From assembly GCF_003576315.1 (NCBI RefSeq), contig NZ_QWFZ01000003.1, positions 744,001-808,000 on the forward strand: a stretch of DNA of 64,000 nucleotides, read 5' to 3'. This document shows positions 24,230 through 33,356 of this stretch, in pieces; the stretch's first letter is position 1, and the number at the start of each line of letters is the position of its first letter. This DNA comes from Henriciella mobilis (lineage in GTDB: Bacteria; Pseudomonadota; Alphaproteobacteria; Caulobacterales; Hyphomonadaceae). The translations under genes and the position numbers were made by a program. The notes under the pieces are model-generated. The model saw only the letters and a list, made by a program, of their open reading frames with translations, had not been told where the DNA came from and made no database searches.

Positions 24230-25198
24230 ATGACCTCGTCAGCACCCCTCGAAATGGAAAACGTGACCAAGCGGTTTGGCTTCTTTACCGCCGTCCGTGA
24301 CCTGTCGCTGAACGTTCCGCAGGGGGCCATTGTCGGCTTTCTCGGGCCAAATGGCGCGGGCAAGTCGACCAGCCTGCGCATGGCGCTTGGGGTGCTGTCG
24401 CCCGACGAAGGCGAGGTGCGCCTGTTCGGCGAGCGGCCGAACATCGAATCCCTGCGGCATGTCGGTTTCCTGCCGGAAGAGCGCGGCCTCTACAAGAAGA
24501 TGAGCCCGCGCGCGATCATTTCCTATTTCGCGCGGCTCAAAGGCATGAGCGCCGGCGAAAGCCGCAAGCGCGCCGACGAGCTGCTCGAGATGATGGGGCT
24601 GACCGAGTTCGGCCGCTCTCGCATCTCCAAGCTGTCGAAGGGCATGTCGCAGAAGGTACAGATCCTCGCCTCGCTCGCCCACCGGCCCGACTTCCTGATC
24701 CTGGACGAGCCGTTTTCCGGCCTCGACCCGGTCAACCAGCAGGGGCTGGAAGACCTGATCATCGAGGAACACAAACGCGGCGCGACGATCCTTTTCTCCA
24801 CCCATGTCATGGAGCATGCCGAGCGGCTCTGCGATTCCATCGTGATGATGGCGCGCGGGCGCAAGGTCTTTGACGGCACGCTGGACGAGGCCTTCGGGGC
24901 GCTCGGCCGGGCCGTGCTGATCGGGGTCAGCGACGGGTTTGACCTCGATGGCGCCATGACGGCCAAGGGCTTTGGCGAGAATGAGAAGCATGGCGATACC
25001 TGGCGTGTCTCCCTGCCGTCAGGGCGCGATGCGCAGGATGCGCTGCGGGCAGCCATCGATACCGGCGCGCCGATCACCAGTTTCCGGCCCGAGGATGCAC
25101 GCCTGCGCGATGTCTTCGTCTCGCTCGTCTCCGACGCCGAGGCCGAGGATCTGCGCCAGTCGCTCGCCACCCATGCAGCCAAGGAGGAGGCAGCCTGA
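24230..25198 (+). CDS. ABC transporter ATP-binding protein (NatA-like)
   Basis: This 322-residue ATPase energises the ABC-2 permease encoded next. It has Walker A LGPNGAGKSTSLRMAL near residue 42, a signature LSKGMSQKVQILASLAHRP, Walker B FLILDEPFSGLDPVN and a switch His in ILFSTHVMEHAE. A C-terminal extension of about 90 residues (DGTLDEAFGALGRAVLIG onwards) is the DUF4162-like tail common in NatA-type proteins. ATG 24230 has GTGGAGG 4 bp upstream. Its stop overlaps the permease start (TGATG), so the two genes are one operon. Confidence 0.93.
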   Translation: MTSSAPLEMENVTKRFGFFTAVRDLSLNVPQGAIVGFLGPNGAGKSTSLRMALGVLSPDEGEVRLFGERPNIESLRHVGFLPEERGLYKKMSPRAIISYFARLKGMSAGESRKRADELLEMMGLTEFGRSRISKLSKGMSQKVQILASLAHRPDFLILDEPFSGLDPVNQQGLEDLIIEEHKRGATILFSTHVMEHAERLCDSIVMMARGRKVFDGTLDEAFGALGRAVLIGVSDGFDLDGAMTAKGFGENEKHGDTWRVSLPSGRDAQDALRAAIDTGAPITSFRPEDARLRDVFVSLVSDAEAEDLRQSLATHAAKEEAA

Positions 25199-26658
25199 TG
25201 CGGTCCATCTATCTCGTCGCGCGCCGGGACTATCTCGGCTATGTGCAGGCCTGGGGCTTCTGGCTCGGCCTGCTGCTCACCCCGATCCTGATGGGCGTCG
25301 GCATGATGGCGCCGACCTGGGCGGCCGCCTCGCAGCCGACACGCTACTACACCGTCATCGAGAGCGGCACCGATTTTACCGATGCGCTGAAGGCCGAGAT
25401 CGAGGAAGACCGGATCAGCATCGCCCGCACCGCGCTTGACCCTGTCGGCGTGCTGAATGGTGAACCGAATGAGAAGGTGGAGGCGTTCGATGCCGCCATC
25501 GACAATGGCGCCACGGTCGACGAGGCGCTGGCCGAGGCGGGCGGGACGTCCATCGAGCTGCCGCAGGCCGATTTCATCTATGTCGATCCGCCCGGGCGCA
25601 CCGAAGAGGCGATCCAGCCCTACCTGCTGGGCGAGCGCGCCGTGGACAGCCCGAACGGGCCGCAGACCCTGTTTGCCGCGATCTTCGTGCCCGAAGGTGA
25701 CGGCGACATCGAATACTGGAGCGAGAATATCACCGCCCAGTCGCTGCTCGCCAAGGTGCGCGCAGCCGAGCGCACGCTGACGGAACGGCGCGTCTTTGCC
25801 GAGGCTGGCGTCAGCCCGCGTATCCTGAGTGAGGCCGAAAGCCGCCGCCGGGGCATTTCAGAAAAGCGTGCCCGCCCGGCCTCTGCTGCTGCAACCGGCT
25901 CACAGGTCACGCTGGCCGACCGCGCGCCTTTCTTCGCGGCTGTGATGCTCGCCTTCCTGCTCTGGTTCCTGATCTTCTCGGTCGTGAACTACCTGCTCAT
26001 GGGCACGATCGAGGAGCGGTCCAACAAGATTTTCGACTCGCTGCTGACCTCGGTGAAGCTGCCGGACATGCTGGCGGGAAAGCTGCTGGCGGTGCTGGCT
26101 GTCGCGCTAACGCTGATGGGCGTCTGGGTGATCGGTGCGCTCGTGGTCGGCAATGCCTTTTCCGGCGCGATGCCGCCCGAAGCGCGCGAAATGCTGTTCA
26201 CCGTGGTCAGTGCCATTGCCAAGCCCAGCCTGCTCGTTCCGGCCGTGCTGAGCTTCATCCTCGGCTACCTGATGTATGGCGCGGTCTTCCTCGCGCTGGG
26301 CTCGCTCTGTGACACGATCCAGGAAGCCCAGACGCTGATGACGCCGCTCATCGTGATGCTGATGGTGCCGATGTTCATGATCGTGGTCGCGATCTCGGAT
26401 GCGGAATCGCCGATCCTGTCGGTGATGAGCTGGATCCCGGTCTTCACGCCCTTCCTGCTCATCCTGCGGGTGCCGGCCCAACCCCCGCTCTGGGAAGTGG
26501 TCGGACTTCTGGTGATGATGGTCGCCGCGACGCTGCTGGTGCTGTGGCTCGCCTCGCGCGTTTACCGGGCCGGGGCTGTGCACGGCGCGGGCGTCGGCGA
26601 TGTCGGTAAGTGGTTCACGAAGCTCATTCCGGGGAAGAAGGGCGAGGCGGGCAGCTAG
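25198..26658 (+). CDS. ABC-2 type transporter permease (NatB-like)
   Basis: This 486-residue permease has one N-terminal helix (AWGFWLGLLLTPILMGVGMM), a large extracytoplasmic domain of about 200 residues, and five or six helices near the C-terminus, including AAVMLAFLLWFLIFSVVNYLLM, LLAVLAVALTLMGVWVIGAL and PLIVMLMVPMFMIVVAI. The phrase GTIEERSNKIFDSLLTSVKLPDMLAGK is typical of the NatB/ABC2 exporter family. Some members export sodium, others antibiotics or unknown compounds; here the substrate is unknown. It overlaps the ATPase gene by one base. Confidence 0.92.
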   Translation: MRSIYLVARRDYLGYVQAWGFWLGLLLTPILMGVGMMAPTWAAASQPTRYYTVIESGTDFTDALKAEIEEDRISIARTALDPVGVLNGEPNEKVEAFDAAIDNGATVDEALAEAGGTSIELPQADFIYVDPPGRTEEAIQPYLLGERAVDSPNGPQTLFAAIFVPEGDGDIEYWSENITAQSLLAKVRAAERTLTERRVFAEAGVSPRILSEAESRRRGISEKRARPASAAATGSQVTLADRAPFFAAVMLAFLLWFLIFSVVNYLLMGTIEERSNKIFDSLLTSVKLPDMLAGKLLAVLAVALTLMGVWVIGALVVGNAFSGAMPPEAREMLFTVVSAIAKPSLLVPAVLSFILGYLMYGAVFLALGSLCDTIQEAQTLMTPLIVMLMVPMFMIVVAISDAESPILSVMSWIPVFTPFLLILRVPAQPPLWEVVGLLVMMVAATLLVLWLASRVYRAGAVHGAGVGDVGKWFTKLIPGKKGEAGS

Positions 26659-26675
26659 ACCTGTATTGAAGCATT

Positions 26676-26915
26676 ATGTTCCTGCCAGCCATCTTCATTT
26701 CAGTGATTATTTTTGGCTTGGCGGTATGGGCATTTGCTGTTCGTCAGATTTTCAGCTCAAGCAAGTTCCGGAGAAAGTGGCTCTGGTTCGTCCTAAGTCT
26801 TGGGGTTGTGATCGTCGCGACATGGGATGTCACACCCAACTTTTCAGTTGCCGTTGGGCTCCCGGTTGGAGCGATGATTGTTCTCTGGCATTGGCGGTAC
26901 GGCCGTGCGCCTTGA
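26676..26915 (+). CDS. Small two-helix membrane protein with atypical codon use
   Basis: This possible 79-residue protein has two hydrophobic segments (PAIFISVIIFGLAVWAFAV and WFVLSLGVVIVATW, then AVGLPVGAMIVLWHW). Its codons are clearly richer in A/T at third positions (ATT, TTT, TCA, GTT, CTT) than the neighbours, which argues for recent arrival or weak selection. No good ribosome site precedes ATG 26676, which lies 17 bp after the permease stop. It may be a real small membrane protein or a chance frame. Confidence 0.42.
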   Translation: MFLPAIFISVIIFGLAVWAFAVRQIFSSSKFRRKWLWFVLSLGVVIVATWDVTPNFSVAVGLPVGAMIVLWHWRYGRAP

Positions 26916-26941
26916 AGCGCTGTGCGCGCTGACCCCAAAAG

Positions 26942-26970
26942 AAAAACCCCTCCGGCTCGCGCCGAAGGGG
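26942..26970 (-). terminator. Rho-independent terminator of rpsU
   Basis: On the minus strand CCCCTTCGGC pairs with GCCGGAGGGG around a GCGA loop (one mismatch) and is followed by TTTTTC. It lies 34 bp after the rpsU stop. Confidence 0.88.
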
Positions 26971-27004
26971 TCTCATCTCTACGCCAGAACTGGCGGGCTG
27001 GTGT

Positions 27005-27214
27005 CTATGCCAGGCCCTCGCGCTGGGCGCGCTTGCGAGCAAGTTTGCGAGCGCGGCGCACAGCTTCTGCCTTCTGGCGAGCCTTCTTCTCGGAAGGCTT
27101 CTCGAAATGCGTACGGGATTTCATTTCCCGGAAAAGGCCCTCACGCTGCATTTTCTTCTTCAGCGCGCGAAGGGCTTGTTCGACATTGTTGTCGCGGACA
27201 ACGATCTGTACGAT
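27005..27214 (-). CDS. rpsU: 30S ribosomal protein S21, apparent ATC start
   Basis: This 69-residue basic protein is clearly bS21: [20 protein letters not shown], then [20 protein letters not shown] and [14 protein letters not shown]. It joins the 30S platform near the mRNA exit and anti-Shine-Dalgarno. The frame has TGA only two codons before the conserved VQIVV segment, and between them are only CCC and ATC. The codon at the usual Met position (27212-27214) is therefore ATC, with GGAG 8 bp upstream. The first in-frame ATG is at residue 22, inside the conserved domain. Either rpsU starts at ATC, as infC can start at ATT, or a base error is present. It is divergent from coq9. Confidence 0.93.
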   Translation of the reverse strand: MVQIVVRDNNVEQALRALKKKMQREGLFREMKSRTHFEKPSEKKARQKAEAVRRARKLARKRAQREGLA

Positions 27215-27334
27215 GGGTCAATCTCCATTGGTTTTGCCCGGGCCTGTCAGAGCCCGAACGGAATTCTGGCGTGAAACGACGAATGGCGGGCCTATATCAC
27301 CAAATATGAGGCTTGCCTACTCCCGGAGCCAGCA

Positions 27335-27958
27335 ATGACAGTACGACCATCACTCCAGCTTCAGGACAAGTGGCTCGATGCCCTCCTGCCCATCGTCGAA
27401 GACGAAGGCTGGACGGACCACGCCCTTACCCTATCAGCGCGCGAGGCGGGCATAAGTTCCGAAGAAAAAGCACTCGCCGCGCCCAATGGCGTCGCGGACC
27501 TGATCGAGCGCTTCTTCGACCGGGCCGAGGAAGAGATGCTGGAGACACTCGCCTCCGCCGATCTCTCCGGCTTGCGCACGCATGAACGGGTGGCAGAGGG
27601 CATCAAGGCCTGGCTCGCGGCGCTCGCGCCCTACCGGCCAGCGGTGAAGCGCGCCTCGACGCGCGGTTTCCTGCCCTGGCATGCCCCGGATGCGGCGAAA
27701 CGCACCTGGAAGGTTGCCGATACGATCTGGACTGCCGCGGGCGATACCGCCACGGACTATAACCGCGAGACCAAGCGCGGCCTGCTCTCGACCGTGCTGC
27801 CGCCCATCGTGCTCTACTGGCTCGACGAGCCCTCGGAGGACGATCTCGACGCCTTCATCGAAAAGCGCCTTCAGGGGGCGATGAAACTCGGCCAGACCGG
27901 CTCGAAATTCGCCAAGCCGGCGCTTGAGCTGCTCGACCGGCTGCGCGGGCGGGGCTGA
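27335..27958 (+). CDS. coq9: COQ9 family ubiquinone biosynthesis protein
   Basis: This 207-residue protein matches the COQ9 family, which binds lipids and helps Coq7-type hydroxylation in ubiquinone synthesis. It has the TetR-like N-terminal helices (LLPIVEDEGWTDHAL, SAREAGISSEE) and the COQ9 domain with VKRASTRGFLPWH, KVADTIWTAAGDTATDYNRETKR and LLSTVLPPIVLYWLDE. The neighbour rpsU is divergent, an arrangement common in alphaproteobacteria. ATG 27335 fits the family. It ends directly against the convergent oxidoreductase gene with no spacing. Confidence 0.92.
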   Translation: MTVRPSLQLQDKWLDALLPIVEDEGWTDHALTLSAREAGISSEEKALAAPNGVADLIERFFDRAEEEMLETLASADLSGLRTHERVAEGIKAWLAALAPYRPAVKRASTRGFLPWHAPDAAKRTWKVADTIWTAAGDTATDYNRETKRGLLSTVLPPIVLYWLDEPSEDDLDAFIEKRLQGAMKLGQTGSKFAKPALELLDRLRGRG

Positions 27959-28558
27959 TCAGGCCCTGAGCAGGTCGTAAACCGCCAGAAGGTGGTGTTC
28001 ATACCGTCTGAAATCCTCAGCCGTCCTGCCGCCCTTGCTGACGTCATAGGCGGCAAAGGTCGGGCAGGCGGATGCGCCGAAGAAGGCGAAGTTGATATGC
28101 ACCGGGCTGAGCAGGTCATCGATCGACCGGCCGGAAATCAGCGTCTGCGCCGCATCTTCAAAAGCTGTCTGAGGCGCGTTGGACGTCACCGACAACATGT
28201 ACCGCGTGTCCTGCATGCGCCCGCCAGACCCGTACTGCCGGCCGGGATCCGACCGGGTGCGGCCGTCGCCTTTTGCCAGGCGCCCATCCATGCCGGTTGT
28301 GTAGACTTCATCGAAATAGCGCTTCAGCGACCAGGGTAGCCCCATCGAGTTCAGGGGAAACTGGACAATGATCAGGTCAGCCCAGAGCTGGTTGCCGATT
28401 TCGGTCTCCAGGTCCCAGGCCGACTTCGTTTCCACGCAGCGCACCGGACAATCCCTGGCCGCGAAGAAATCGGCGGCGAAGGCGGTGAGCGCGGCGTTGA
28501 GTTTGCCGGGGGAGGTCGGGAAGGGTTGATGGCCGTTGATCAGCAGGATGTTGGTCAT
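27959..28558 (-). CDS. NAD(P)H-dependent flavodoxin-fold quinone reductase (MdaB/NQO-like)
   Basis: This 199-residue cytoplasmic flavoprotein resembles MdaB and the NQO family that reduce quinones by two electrons. Typical features are ILLINGHQPFPTSPGKLNAAL for FMN/FAD phosphate binding, LIIVQFPLNSMGLPWSLKRYFDEVY for the isoalloxazine and dimer region, and YMLSVTSNAPQTAFE. Start 28558 (MTNILL) is chosen by homology; a TTG four codons upstream is possible and no clear ribosome site helps. It abuts coq9 tail to tail, which is suggestive given the quinone substrate. Confidence 0.86.
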   Translation of the reverse strand: MTNILLINGHQPFPTSPGKLNAALTAFAADFFAARDCPVRCVETKSAWDLETEIGNQLWADLIIVQFPLNSMGLPWSLKRYFDEVYTTGMDGRLAKGDGRTRSDPGRQYGSGGRMQDTRYMLSVTSNAPQTAFEDAAQTLISGRSIDDLLSPVHINFAFFGASACPTFAAYDVSKGGRTAEDFRRYEHHLLAVYDLLRA

Positions 28559-28678
28559 CCGGCCCAGCAAGCAGGCCTGGACCTGCGGCGCAACCGTTCC
28601 GCTGACGGAATGCGGTGTACGGGCCTGGTCCGGTTCAATCCTGACCAGTCTGCAGCAGGCCGCCCGCCGTGAGACCGG

Positions 28679-30310
28679 TCAGCTGACGGGCCGGATGATG
28701 ACTGCCTGGAAACTGCGATAGCCGCGTTCGCGTTCGTCGGCGGTCTGGCGGAAGGCACGGTACTCGCCGATGGGCGTCGCCTCGAATCCAAGCGCCTGCA
28801 GCCGATCGGCAACCGCCTGTGCGCGCCGGATTGCCAGACTGCGATTGTCGAACCGTTGCACCTCGCCCGAGGTCGATGCATAGCCGACGACTTCCACCGC
28901 GCCGGCGCCCCAGCGCTGCAAGGCCCAGACGCTGTCGCCAAGGACCGATTCGCCCTGGTCGCTGATGTCGGCGCTACCGGTTTCGAACGCGATGGCAGGC
29001 AGTTCACTGACGGGCGGAATGATGACGACCGTCCAGTCTGCGAAGTTGGAGGACATTCGAGATTCTATGGTCCTGAAGGCTGACAGGGAAAGCGTGTCCG
29101 TCGGCTTGGCGAAAATCGTCGCGCGCAGGGCGTCGCTGTCTATGTCTGCCGCTGTGTATTCAAACGGGATGGCCGCGCGCAGTGCGCTTGCGCCCTGGCT
29201 CTGTCGGGTCATCGACTCCAGTCGGGAAATCTCTTCCCTGAGCGGCGCACCGATGGAGCTGTCAGCCAGGCGCATGAAGCTCTCCGTTTCCAGCGCCTTG
29301 TCCTCATCCACGAGAACCTGGTCGAGATCGACAAGGACCGGCCGGCCAAGCTCCGCCGAGAGTTTCTCAGCGAGGCTTGCTTCCGCGCCCGCGACCTGCT
29401 GGCGCGTGCGCACAGTTGCCTGAACGGTGAGGTCGCCATTTTTCGGGAAGGAGACAGAGACGTCCGCCACGCGGGCCCTGCTTTCCTGGAACGGATCCAG
29501 CAGCGATGACTTCACCAGGTTCAGCACCCGCGTTTCATAGGCGATGTCGCGCAGGGCGAGGCCGAGCGGAATCGACAGGGCGGCAAACACCGACACGACC
29601 AGCGCCGTCTGCCAGAGCGTGCTTTTCGAGCCGTGCTCGGCGCCGAAACTGTAGAGCCGCGACAGGATGGTTACCGACAGGGCAATCGCCAAGAGGTTGG
29701 TCATGAAAAGGAAAAAGGCCCCGCCCGCAATTGACAGCGATCCGACCGCAAGCCCGAAGCCGGTTACCGCCAAAGGCGGCATCAGGGCGGTGGCGATGGC
29801 AACACCGACAATCGTCTCTCCCTTGCGGTTGATCACGGCATATCCGCCGGCGAGACCGGAAAAGACGGCGACGAGGAGGTCGAAGAAATTCGGCCGCGTG
29901 CGGGCGAGGATTTCCGGTGTCGCATCGCTCAATGGCGAAACCAGCGTGATCAGAAAGGAGATGGCAATTGCTGCAACTGTTCCGCATCCCATGGACAGCA
30001 TGCCCCGCCGCAGGGCCGGCCAGTCCAGGATGCTGAGCGAAAAGCCCATCAGCATGATTGGTCCCATGAGCGGCGAAATGAGCATGGCGCCGATGATGAC
30101 GGCCGGTGAGGAGAGCAGGAGGCCGAGCGTCGCAATCGCACACGACATCACGATCATGAAAACGTATCGGCCGGACAGCAGGCCTTCACTGCGCACATGG
30201 TCGATGACTTCTGTATGGTCGATGCTGTTCGACATCTTGCGCAAGAGCCAGCGGAACTGGATGCGCAAGGCCTTGAGCGGCCGGCCGAACGTCGATTTTT
30301 CTTCAGCCAT
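28679..30310 (-). CDS. DUF389 membrane protein fused to an OmpA-like domain
   Basis: This 543-residue protein starts with a short cytoplasmic helix, then a DUF389 membrane domain of about six helices (SSPAVIIGAMLISPLMGPIM, GFGLAVGSLSIAGGAFFLFM), an outside domain with repeated BON-like or SLBB-like strands, and a C-terminal OmpA-like domain from about residue 440 (AFETGSADISDQGE, EVVGYASTSGE, NRSLAIRRAQAVADRLQALG). OmpA-like domains bind peptidoglycan, so the protein may connect the inner membrane to the wall. DUF389 function is unknown. ATG 30310 has no strong ribosome site. It is divergent from the APC permease. Confidence 0.85.
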   Translation of the reverse strand: MAEEKSTFGRPLKALRIQFRWLLRKMSNSIDHTEVIDHVRSEGLLSGRYVFMIVMSCAIATLGLLLSSPAVIIGAMLISPLMGPIMLMGFSLSILDWPALRRGMLSMGCGTVAAIAISFLITLVSPLSDATPEILARTRPNFFDLLVAVFSGLAGGYAVINRKGETIVGVAIATALMPPLAVTGFGLAVGSLSIAGGAFFLFMTNLLAIALSVTILSRLYSFGAEHGSKSTLWQTALVVSVFAALSIPLGLALRDIAYETRVLNLVKSSLLDPFQESRARVADVSVSFPKNGDLTVQATVRTRQQVAGAEASLAEKLSAELGRPVLVDLDQVLVDEDKALETESFMRLADSSIGAPLREEISRLESMTRQSQGASALRAAIPFEYTAADIDSDALRATIFAKPTDTLSLSAFRTIESRMSSNFADWTVVIIPPVSELPAIAFETGSADISDQGESVLGDSVWALQRWGAGAVEVVGYASTSGEVQRFDNRSLAIRRAQAVADRLQALGFEATPIGEYRAFRQTADERERGYRSFQAVIIRPVS

Positions 30311-30343
30311 TCAGGCCCCCCCGATGCGATCAGGATCAAACAT

Positions 30344-30360
30344 ATTCCAGTAACGGGAAT
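30344..30360. promoter_or_regulatory. Inverted repeat ATTCC-n7-GGAAT between divergent genes
   Basis: ATTCCAGTAACGGGAAT sits in the 121-bp divergent region between the DUF389-OmpA gene and the APC permease. It is the only clear dyad there and could be an operator for either gene, but no regulator gene is adjacent. Confidence 0.3.
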
Positions 30361-30431
30361 TAGCTATATTTCGGGCGCATACGGCCTTGTCCTTATTGGG
30401 TTGCGGTGGCTTGAGCCGCTAGTGTCACACC

Positions 30432-31676
30432 ATGTCATCCAGCGACCCGACCCCGCCTGAGGCCGCTCCGCCGCATTATGCGCTCAGCCGGCGGCTGACC
30501 CTGCCGCTGCTGGTGCTTTACGGCCTCGGCGTCACAATCGGGGCAGGGATCTATGTTCTCATCGGGCTGACGGCTGAAGAGGCGGGCATGTACGCGCCGC
30601 TCTCCTTCCTGCTGGCGGCGGCCATCGTGACCTTCAGCGGGCTGAGCTATGCCGAGTTCAGCACCCGCTATCCGGTCAGCGCGGGCGAGGCAGTCTTTGT
30701 CGAGAGCGGGCTCGGCCTGCCATGGCTGACCCTGCTGGTCGGCCTGACCATTGCGCTGGCTGGTCTGGTCTCGGCGGCAACAGTGTCGATCGGGGCTGCC
30801 GCCTATATCGAGCAGCTTGTGCCCGGGCCGCCGGCCTTGCTGATTGCTGTGATTGTGCTCGGCCTTGGCGTGCTGGCGGCCTGGGGCATTCTGGAATCGG
30901 TCGCCATTGCAGCCGCCTTCACCCTGATCGAAATTGGTGGGCTGGTCTTCGTCATCGCTTATGCCTTGACCGCCCATCCGGAGCTGCTGTCGCGGGTCGG
31001 CGAACTCGTCCCGCCGCTGGAGCTGTCTGTCTGGACGGGCATCGCATCCGGCGGCCTGATCGCCTTCTTCGCCTTTGTCGGCTTCGAGGACCTGGTCAAT
31101 GTCGCCGAGGAGGCAAAGGCGCCGCAGAAAAACATGCCGCGCGCCATCCTCTACACGCTGGCCATCTCGACGTTGCTCTATCTTGCCGTGACCTCCGTCA
31201 TCGTGCTGGCCGTGCCGCTGGAGGCGCTGCGCGAGTCGACCGCGCCGCTGACGCTCGTCTTTGGCGCGGACGCGGATGTCGCGCGCGGCGGGCTTGCGCT
31301 GGTGGCCGGGATCGCGGCGCTCAATGGCATACTGATCCAGATGATCATGGCCTCGCGCGTGCTGTATGGCCTCGCCGACAGGGGGCGCCTGCCGCCGGTA
31401 CTGGCGCGGGTCAATCCCACGACGCGCACACCGCTGGTCGCGACAGGCCTTGTCGTTGCGGCGACGCTTGTGCTCAGTCTCCTGCTGCCGGTGCAGGCGC
31501 TTGCGCAGACGACATCCGCGCTGGTGCTCAGCGTCTTTGCCATCGTGAACTTCGCGCTGGTCCAGCTGAAGCGTAAGGGCGACAGGCCCGCCCCATGGGT
31601 GTTCAGCGTACCTGGCTGGGTGCCGTGGGTGGGGCTGGTATCCTGCCTCGGCCTGCTCTCGACGTCGCTTCTCTGA
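30432..31676 (+). CDS. APC-family amino acid permease
   Basis: This 414-residue inner-membrane permease has about 12 helices. The first helix contains the family GxG substrate motif (LGVTIGAGIYVLIG), followed by LSYAEFSTRYPVSAGEAVFV, GFEDLVNVAEEAKAPQKNMPRAI (the helix 6-7 signature) and MIMASRVLYGLADRGRLPPV. It probably imports an amino acid or exchanges amino acids; the substrate is unknown. ATG 30432 gives the usual length. It is convergent with purK, 13 bp away. Confidence 0.92.
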   Translation: MSSSDPTPPEAAPPHYALSRRLTLPLLVLYGLGVTIGAGIYVLIGLTAEEAGMYAPLSFLLAAAIVTFSGLSYAEFSTRYPVSAGEAVFVESGLGLPWLTLLVGLTIALAGLVSAATVSIGAAAYIEQLVPGPPALLIAVIVLGLGVLAAWGILESVAIAAAFTLIEIGGLVFVIAYALTAHPELLSRVGELVPPLELSVWTGIASGGLIAFFAFVGFEDLVNVAEEAKAPQKNMPRAILYTLAISTLLYLAVTSVIVLAVPLEALRESTAPLTLVFGADADVARGGLALVAGIAALNGILIQMIMASRVLYGLADRGRLPPVLARVNPTTRTPLVATGLVVAATLVLSLLLPVQALAQTTSALVLSVFAIVNFALVQLKRKGDRPAPWVFSVPGWVPWVGLVSCLGLLSTSLL

Positions 31677-31689
31677 CGGGTTCCGCGCC

Positions 31690-32766
31690 TTACGAGGCGC
31701 GCCCGGTCCGCCAGACGACATGGCCCATCTTGCGGCCTGCCTTCGCCTCGCGCTTGCCATAGAGGGTGAGCACCGCATCCTCGGTATAGGTATCGGGGGG
31801 GCTAAGGGCTTCCTTGCCGAGCAGGTTGCGCATTTCGGCATCGAAGACGCGTGTCACAGGGCCGAGCGGCCAGCCGGCAACCGCTCGGATATGCTGCTCG
31901 AACTGGCCTGTCAGGCAGGCCTCAGGCGTCCAGTGGCCGGAATTGTGGACACGCGGGGCCACTTCATTGGCGAGCAGCGTGCCGTCTTCCAGCACGAAGA
32001 GTTCCAGCGCCATCACGCCGACATGGCCGGTTTCCCGGGCCAGCGTTTCGGCCAGGCTGCGGGCGCGATCGATAATGTCCTCGCCAAGCCCGCATGGCAC
32101 GATGGATGTGCGCAGGATGCCGCCGGAATGGTCGTTCATGCTGGGTTCGAACGCAGCGGTTGTACCGTCTTCCATGCGTGCGATCACAACGGAGATCTCC
32201 CGCTCGAACGGCACGAAGGCTTCCAGCACGGCCGGCACGTCGCCGATGGCGCGATAGGCGGCGGCGAGGTCATCGCCCGTCTTCAGGCGGACCTGACCCT
32301 TGCCGTCATAGCCATCGCGGCGGGTCTTGAGCAGGCCCTCACCGCCGAGCAGGGTGAGCGCCTTTTCCAGGTCATCGGCGGAATCCACCGCTTCGAAATG
32401 GCCGGTCTCGATCCCGATGGAATTGAGGAAGCGCTTCTCGCTCAGCCGGTCCTGCGAGACCTCGAGGGATTTCGCACCGGGCCGGACGATGGCGCCCTTT
32501 TCCATGAGGAACTCGACCGAGGCGACCGGGATGTTCTCGAATTCATAAGTGATGGCATCGCAGGCCCTGGCGAACGCCGTCAGCGTGTCCTCATCCTCAT
32601 AGGCGGCCTGCCAGTGTTTGGCGGCGACGCGCGCGGCAGGCGGATCGTCCTCGGGGGCGAGGATGTGCACGTCAAAGCCGAGCCGGGCAGCTGCCGAGGC
32701 GAGCATGCGGCCAAGCTGGCCGCCGCCAAGGATGCCGATCACGGCGCCTGCCGGCAGGGCAGTCAT
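31690..32766 (-). CDS. purK: N5-carboxyaminoimidazole ribonucleotide synthase
   Basis: This 358-residue ATP-grasp enzyme carboxylates aminoimidazole ribonucleotide with bicarbonate and ATP in purine synthesis. Markers are [20 protein letters not shown] at the N-terminus, [24 protein letters not shown] in the ATP-grasp loop, [10 protein letters not shown] and [18 protein letters not shown]. It overlaps purE by 4 bp (ATGA) and is translated right after it. The pair makes CAIR from AIR. Confidence 0.96.
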   Translation of the reverse strand: MTALPAGAVIGILGGGQLGRMLASAAARLGFDVHILAPEDDPPAARVAAKHWQAAYEDEDTLTAFARACDAITYEFENIPVASVEFLMEKGAIVRPGAKSLEVSQDRLSEKRFLNSIGIETGHFEAVDSADDLEKALTLLGGEGLLKTRRDGYDGKGQVRLKTGDDLAAAYRAIGDVPAVLEAFVPFEREISVVIARMEDGTTAAFEPSMNDHSGGILRTSIVPCGLGEDIIDRARSLAETLARETGHVGVMALELFVLEDGTLLANEVAPRVHNSGHWTPEACLTGQFEQHIRAVAGWPLGPVTRVFDAEMRNLLGKEALSPPDTYTEDAVLTLYGKREAKAGRKMGHVVWRTGRAS

Positions 32767-33254
32767 CCTTCCGGAACCTCTGCCACACTCTCGGTCTGTG
32801 CCTGGCGGAAGGCGTCCAGCTTCGCGGCAACGGACGGATCTTCCAGCGCGATGATGGACGCGGCGAGGATGCCGGCATTCGCTGCGCCTGCCTCACCGAT
32901 GGCCAGCGTGCCGACCGGGACACCTTTCGGCATCTGCACAATCGAGAGCAGGCTGTCCTGGCCGCTCAGCGCGCGCGATTGCACCGGCACGCCGAGCACG
33001 GGCAGCGGGGTCATGGCGGCGGTCATGCCGGGCAGGTGAGCGGCCCCGCCGGCGCCGGCGATGATCACCTTGAGGCCGCGGTCCTTTGCGGCTTTCGCAT
33101 AGTCGGCCAGCCGGTCCGGTGTGCGGTGCGCCGAAACGATCCGCGCTTCATGCGCCACGCCAAGCGTCTCCAGCATTTCGCAGGCAAGCTTCATCACCGG
33201 CCAGTCAGACTGGCTGCCCATGATGACACCGACAACGGGATCCCGTTCGCTCAT
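32763..33254 (-). CDS. purE: N5-carboxyaminoimidazole ribonucleotide mutase
   Basis: This 163-residue enzyme converts N5-CAIR to CAIR. Family features are [15 protein letters not shown] with the active-site Ser and Asp, [14 protein letters not shown] with the essential His, [14 protein letters not shown] and [21 protein letters not shown]. Start 33254 (MSERDP) fits the usual length; the 26-codon upstream extension lacks similarity. An AAAGGGGCC precedes it. It is divergent from the GGDEF gene. Confidence 0.96.
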   Translation of the reverse strand: MSERDPVVGVIMGSQSDWPVMKLACEMLETLGVAHEARIVSAHRTPDRLADYAKAAKDRGLKVIIAGAGGAAHLPGMTAAMTPLPVLGVPVQSRALSGQDSLLSIVQMPKGVPVGTLAIGEAGAANAGILAASIIALEDPSVAAKLDAFRQAQTESVAEVPEG

Positions 33255-33356
33255 TTGGCCCCCTTTCAGGAAGCGGCCCAAAATAGGCGAGGGCCTTGCC
33301 CCGTCAAGCGGCTGTGATCGCTGGATGCACAAGGCAGTTTGGCGTATAGGAATCGT

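Noticed and set aside
30435..31841. 468-residue minus-strand frame
   Set aside because: It is antisense to the APC permease; its His/Arg/Gln-rich composition reflects the complement of hydrophobic codons.
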